NCBI GenBank assembly: GCA_021819985.1
Contig: JAKAEG010000163.1
Span: 1 to 7,554 of the forward strand
From: Nitrospirota bacterium
GTDB taxonomy: Bacteria > Nitrospirota > Thermodesulfovibrionia > Thermodesulfovibrionales > JdFR-88
Direction of reading: 5' to 3'
DNA length: 7,554 bases
The position numbers and the translations under genes are program-made. The notes under the pieces are model-generated. The model saw only the letters and a list, made by a program, of their open reading frames with translations, was not told the DNA's origin and did no database searches. The number at the start of each line of letters is the position of its first letter. Position 1 is the first letter of the stretch. Positions 5,831 to 7,554 of the stretch are shown piece by piece.

Positions 5831-6271
5831 TTACGCCTTTTCCTCCGGAGCTGCTTCAGCAGGTGAAGCTTCGGCAGCCGAAGTCCCGGCAGGCGCAGCT
5901 GGAGCAGGCGAGACCGATTCAGGTGCCGGCGCTGCCGCTGCGGCTGCTGTGGCCTGAATGCTGGCTTCAAGCGCCTTGGTCTGCTTTTTTTCCAGCTTGA
6001 TGACCATGTGTTTCATTACCGGGTCATAGATCTTATAGAACTCTTCCACTTTCTTGATGGAATCGGAAGGGGCCTTGAAATTATAGAGGACATAAAAGCC
6101 TCTTTTGTGCTTGTTGAGTTCGTAGGCAAGCTTTCTGATCCCCCACTCGTCAACCTTTAAGATCTGCCCACCGTTGTCCTGCATCACGCCTTTGATTTTT
6201 TCGATAGCGGCGCGCAGGTCAGCTTCGGCGAGCGTGTCATCGAGGATCACAATATTTTCGTAATAATTCAC
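5831..6271 (-). CDS. rpsF: 30S ribosomal protein S6 with long Ala/Pro-rich tail
   Basis: S6 pairs with S18 on the platform of the 30S subunit. The S6 fold occupies residues 1 to about 97: MNYYENIVILDDTLAE, then KVDEWGIRKLAYELNKHKRG (39-58), a family signature with the GIRKLAY core, and the final strand MKHMVIKLEKK. Residues 102-146 form a low-complexity tail of Ala, Pro, Ser and Glu, including six consecutive alanines, ending APEEKA. S6 proteins often carry variable acidic tails, but this one is long and alanine-rich. The start codon is GTG (6271-6269), with GGGAGG centred about 11 nt upstream. It is the first gene of the cluster, behind a roughly 85-nt leader with alternative hairpins. Confidence 0.97.
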   Translation of the reverse strand: MNYYENIVILDDTLAEADLRAAIEKIKGVMQDNGGQILKVDEWGIRKLAYELNKHKRGFYVLYNFKAPSDSIKKVEEFYKIYDPVMKHMVIKLEKKQTKALEASIQATAAAAAAPAPESVSPAPAAPAGTSAAEASPAEAAPEEKA

Positions 6272-6305
6272 CTTTTGAAACCTCCCTCTGGATATTGGAC
6301 CGCTT

Positions 6306-6346
6306 AAAAAACGGCCATAGCCCCCGTTTCCATATACCCCGGGAGC
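6306..6346 (-). promoter_or_regulatory. rpsF leader with two mutually exclusive hairpins (possible attenuator)
   Basis: Reading the minus strand, hairpin A pairs GCTCCCG (6346-6340) with CGGGGGC (6326-6320): seven pairs, one G-U, 13-nt loop. Hairpin B pairs AAACGG (6329-6324) with CCGTTT (6314-6309) around a 9-nt loop and ends in a run of six U (6311-6306), the form of an intrinsic terminator. A and B share bases 6324-6326, so only one can form at once. The S6:S18 complex is known to bind the rpsF operon leader in several bacteria through a structured motif with an exposed CCG. A GGCCG (6317-6313 side of B) is here too, but I cannot show that it matches that motif. Confidence 0.4.
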
Positions 6347-6362
6347 AAAGAGTCGTGCATAA

Positions 6363-6392
6363 TTTATATCATACTATTGGATTTAAAAGCAA
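6363..6392 (-). promoter_or_regulatory. sigma70-type promoter for the rpsF cluster
   Basis: On the minus strand TTGCTT (6392-6387) and TATAAA (6368-6363) are 18 bases apart. The -10 box is preceded by TGA (6371-6369), an extended -10 signature. Transcription would begin near 6356, about 85 nt ahead of the rpsF GTG and just before the leader hairpins. It is the best promoter match upstream of the cluster. Confidence 0.6.
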
Positions 6393-6663
6393 ATTATTGC
6401 CCCACCCGCCCAATTTTAAATCCCCACTCGCCCTCATTGGCCATGTAAACAGTTTTTGTTTTTGAAATACTTTTCCCCGAAAAGGTGTACGTCCAGGAAG
6501 CCGCGCTGTACAAAGCAAAGATGGCTTTCCAGAGCGGAATACGGCCTCTAACCCGCGCCCCCGTCTTGCTCCCCGGCTCACAAGTTCCAGGAGGAAACCG
6601 CATTTTAGCCCCACTGCGATTTTTGGCAGGCCGGTAATTAGCGTGTTGAAATATCTCGTTCAA
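6393..6663. other. intergenic stretch between divergent promoters, no assured gene
   Basis: This roughly 270-bp stretch separates the rpsF promoter (minus) from the toxin-antitoxin promoter (plus). A minus-strand frame is open from a TTG at 6663 to a TAA at 6394 (89 codons) with a plausible-looking C-terminus containing WTYTFSGKSISKTKTVYMA. However, it lacks a clear ribosome-binding site and its start lies at the -35 box of the opposite promoter. A second minus frame (6614-6369) is open over the same bases. I recognise neither. It may be a gene remnant or plain spacer. Confidence 0.4.
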
Positions 6664-6693
6664 TTGACAATGTGACTATTTTCATGGTACATT
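6664..6693 (+). promoter_or_regulatory. promoter of the toxin-antitoxin operon
   Basis: TTGACA (6664-6669) is a perfect -35 box. TACATT (6688-6693) is an 18-base-spaced -10 box preceded by TGG, an extended -10 feature. The predicted start is near 6700, inside the operator palindrome, giving a leader of about 29 nt. Confidence 0.7.
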
Positions 6694-6715
6694 GTAACCA
6701 CAATATCTATTGTGG
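6667..6715 (+). promoter_or_regulatory. operator array of four ACAAT/ATTGT half-sites
   Basis: CCACAATA (6698-6705) and TATTGTGG (6708-6715) form a perfect 8-bp inverted repeat around TC. Two more half-sites lie upstream: ACAATGT (6667-6673) and its exact reverse complement ACATTGT (6689-6695). The half-sites thus alternate ACAAT, ATTGT, ACAAT, ATTGT and cover the -35 box, the -10 box, the start point and the first bases of the GGAGG ribosome-binding site (6714-6718). Phd/YefM-type antitoxins repress their own promoters by binding such palindromes, so this is the likely autoregulatory site. Confidence 0.65.
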
Positions 6716-6728
6716 AGGTTTTTAAAAT

Positions 6729-6989
6729 ATGATTTCTGTGGGAATAAAAGAATTAAAGACAAAACTCAGCAGTTATGTTGACAGGGTACGCCATGGCGAA
6801 GAAGTTGTCATAACTGAGCACGGCAAAGAAGTCGCCCTGGTAATTCCAATTTCCAGGGAGCGGCGAGTATTGAAGTCACTTATCGATTCAGGGAAGGCTA
6901 CGTGGTCAGGAGGAAAGCCTGAGGGTCTTGATAATGTCAAAATCAAAGGCAAGTCTCTTTCCAAAACTGTTATCGAGGAACGGCGGTGA
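6729..6989 (+). CDS. Phd/YefM-family antitoxin
   Basis: An 86-residue antitoxin of the Phd/YefM type, expected to bind and block the PIN toxin encoded next and to repress the operon. The N-terminal fold is recognisable: MISVGIKELKTKLSSYVDRV (residues 1-20), then GEEVVITEHGKEVALVIPI (23-41), the standard DNA-binding half. The C-terminal half (about 45-86) is polar and basic with GKATWSGGKPEG, the segment that normally wraps around the toxin active site. The ATG is preceded by GGAGG (6714-6718) with a 10-nt spacer. Its TGA overlaps the GTG of the toxin gene by 4 nt (GTGA), so the two are translationally coupled. The pairing of a Phd/YefM-like antitoxin with a VapC-like toxin is common in environmental genomes. 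Confidence 0.92.
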   Translation: MISVGIKELKTKLSSYVDRVRHGEEVVITEHGKEVALVIPISRERRVLKSLIDSGKATWSGGKPEGLDNVKIKGKSLSKTVIEERR

Positions 6990-7423
6990 TCGTCTATCTT
7001 GATACCAGCAGCCTTGTAAAACTATATGTTCAGGAGGCCCATACGGCTTCAGTTAAAAAATGGGTTGAAGATGCTGAAATCGTTGCTACTTGCCGCATAG
7101 CGTATCCTGAAACAATGTCGGCAATAAGCAGACGCTTCAGACAAGGTGATTTAACTGAAAAACAATATAATTCCCTGATCTCCAAGTTTTCCGATGAATG
7201 GAGACGGTTCGCAGCAGTAGACTTTGAAGAATTGGAGGCTGGGCGCCTGGTGAACTTATATGGTTTGCGAGGGTTCGATGCTGTTCATCTTTCTGCTGCA
7301 ATGCTGCTGAAGGCAAATCAGAACAATATCTCTCTTTCATTTTCGTCTTTTGATGAGAAGCTGAATATTGCCGCATCTACCGAAGGTTTTACGGTCCTCT
7401 CTCCAGAACAATCCGGCCTCTAG
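6986..7423 (+). CDS. vapC: VapC-type PIN-domain toxin ribonuclease
   Basis: A 145-residue single-domain PIN protein, normal for VapC toxins, which are Mg2+-dependent RNases that often cut tRNA or rRNA and stop growth when free of antitoxin. The four acidic metal-binding residues can be placed: D6 in MIVYLDTSSLVK, E42 in AYPETMSAI, D98 in LRGFDAVHLSAA and D123 in SFDEKLN. All are intact, so the toxin is probably active. The start is GTG (6986-6988), overlapping the antitoxin stop by 4 nt; there is no ATG near the family N-terminus. The only visible neighbour is its antitoxin. Its target RNA cannot be read from the sequence. Confidence 0.94.
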   Translation: MIVYLDTSSLVKLYVQEAHTASVKKWVEDAEIVATCRIAYPETMSAISRRFRQGDLTEKQYNSLISKFSDEWRRFAAVDFEELEAGRLVNLYGLRGFDAVHLSAAMLLKANQNNISLSFSSFDEKLNIAASTEGFTVLSPEQSGL

Positions 7424-7554
7424 AATGTTGAACAAATTTTGATAATTTTCGATCAATAATCCGTCCAGTACACCGTATCTGGCAATATAATACAAATTGT
7501 GCAGACTTCGCCCTCAAGTCCTCTTCCTCAGAAAGGCCGCAACTGTGAAAATTA

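Noticed and set aside
7486..7491. Perfect TATAAT on the plus strand beyond vapC
   Set aside because: No -35 match at 15-19 bases upstream, no extended -10 and no gene visible downstream before the window ends.
7514..7554. Possible C-terminal end of a minus-strand gene (IFTVAAFLRKRT then TGA)
   Set aside because: Hydrophobic then basic residues look plausible for a protein end, but 12 codons are too few to support a call without the sequence to the right.

Overview
The window looks like chromosomal DNA from a free-living Gram-negative-type bacterium, probably Nitrospirota (Thermodesulfovibrionia-like) or a deltaproteobacterial/Thermodesulfobacteriota lineage. That guess rests on three things: two tandem DUF507 genes, a short RRM RNA-binding protein with an Arg/Gly tail, and moderately GC-rich genes with AT-rich control regions. 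No marker here fixes the phylum.

Layout: (1) 1-137 is a short intergenic stretch with a REP-like palindrome. (2) 138-464 (-) encodes a small RRM protein. (3) 465-803 has no convincing gene but holds a 13-bp perfect inverted repeat about 150 bp apart. (4) 804-2273 (-) encodes an exported triple-LysM NlpC/P60 cell-wall hydrolase. (5) 2274-2553 is intergenic, with a GC-rich dispersed-type palindrome. (6) 6271 down to 2554 (-) is one co-directional cluster: rpsF (S6), ssb, rpsR (S18), two DUF507 genes and a membrane GAF-GAF-GGDEF diguanylate cyclase. (7) 6272-6728 is the divergent control region. It has a promoter and a two-state hairpin leader for rpsF on the minus strand, and a promoter with an operator array for a toxin-antitoxin pair on the plus strand. 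(8) 6729-7423 (+) is a Phd/YefM-type antitoxin overlapping a VapC-type PIN toxin. (9) 7424-7554 is unassigned.

The rpsF-ssb-rpsR core is the widespread S6/SSB/S18 operon. Its usual partner rplI (L9) is not next to rpsR here. That place is taken by the DUF507 pair and a predicted c-di-GMP synthase, whose start overlaps the second DUF507 gene by 67 nt. The whole cluster could be one transcript from the promoter near 6363-6392. The antitoxin gene carries four ACAAT/ATTGT half-sites from its -35 box to its ribosome-binding site, as expected for an autoregulated toxin-antitoxin operon.

I found no CRISPR array, tRNA, rRNA or insertion sequence, and no system I can defend as wholly new. The points most worth a second look are the DUF507/GGDEF extension of the ribosomal operon, the mutually exclusive hairpins ahead of rpsF, the operator array and the long-range inverted repeat at 623-797.
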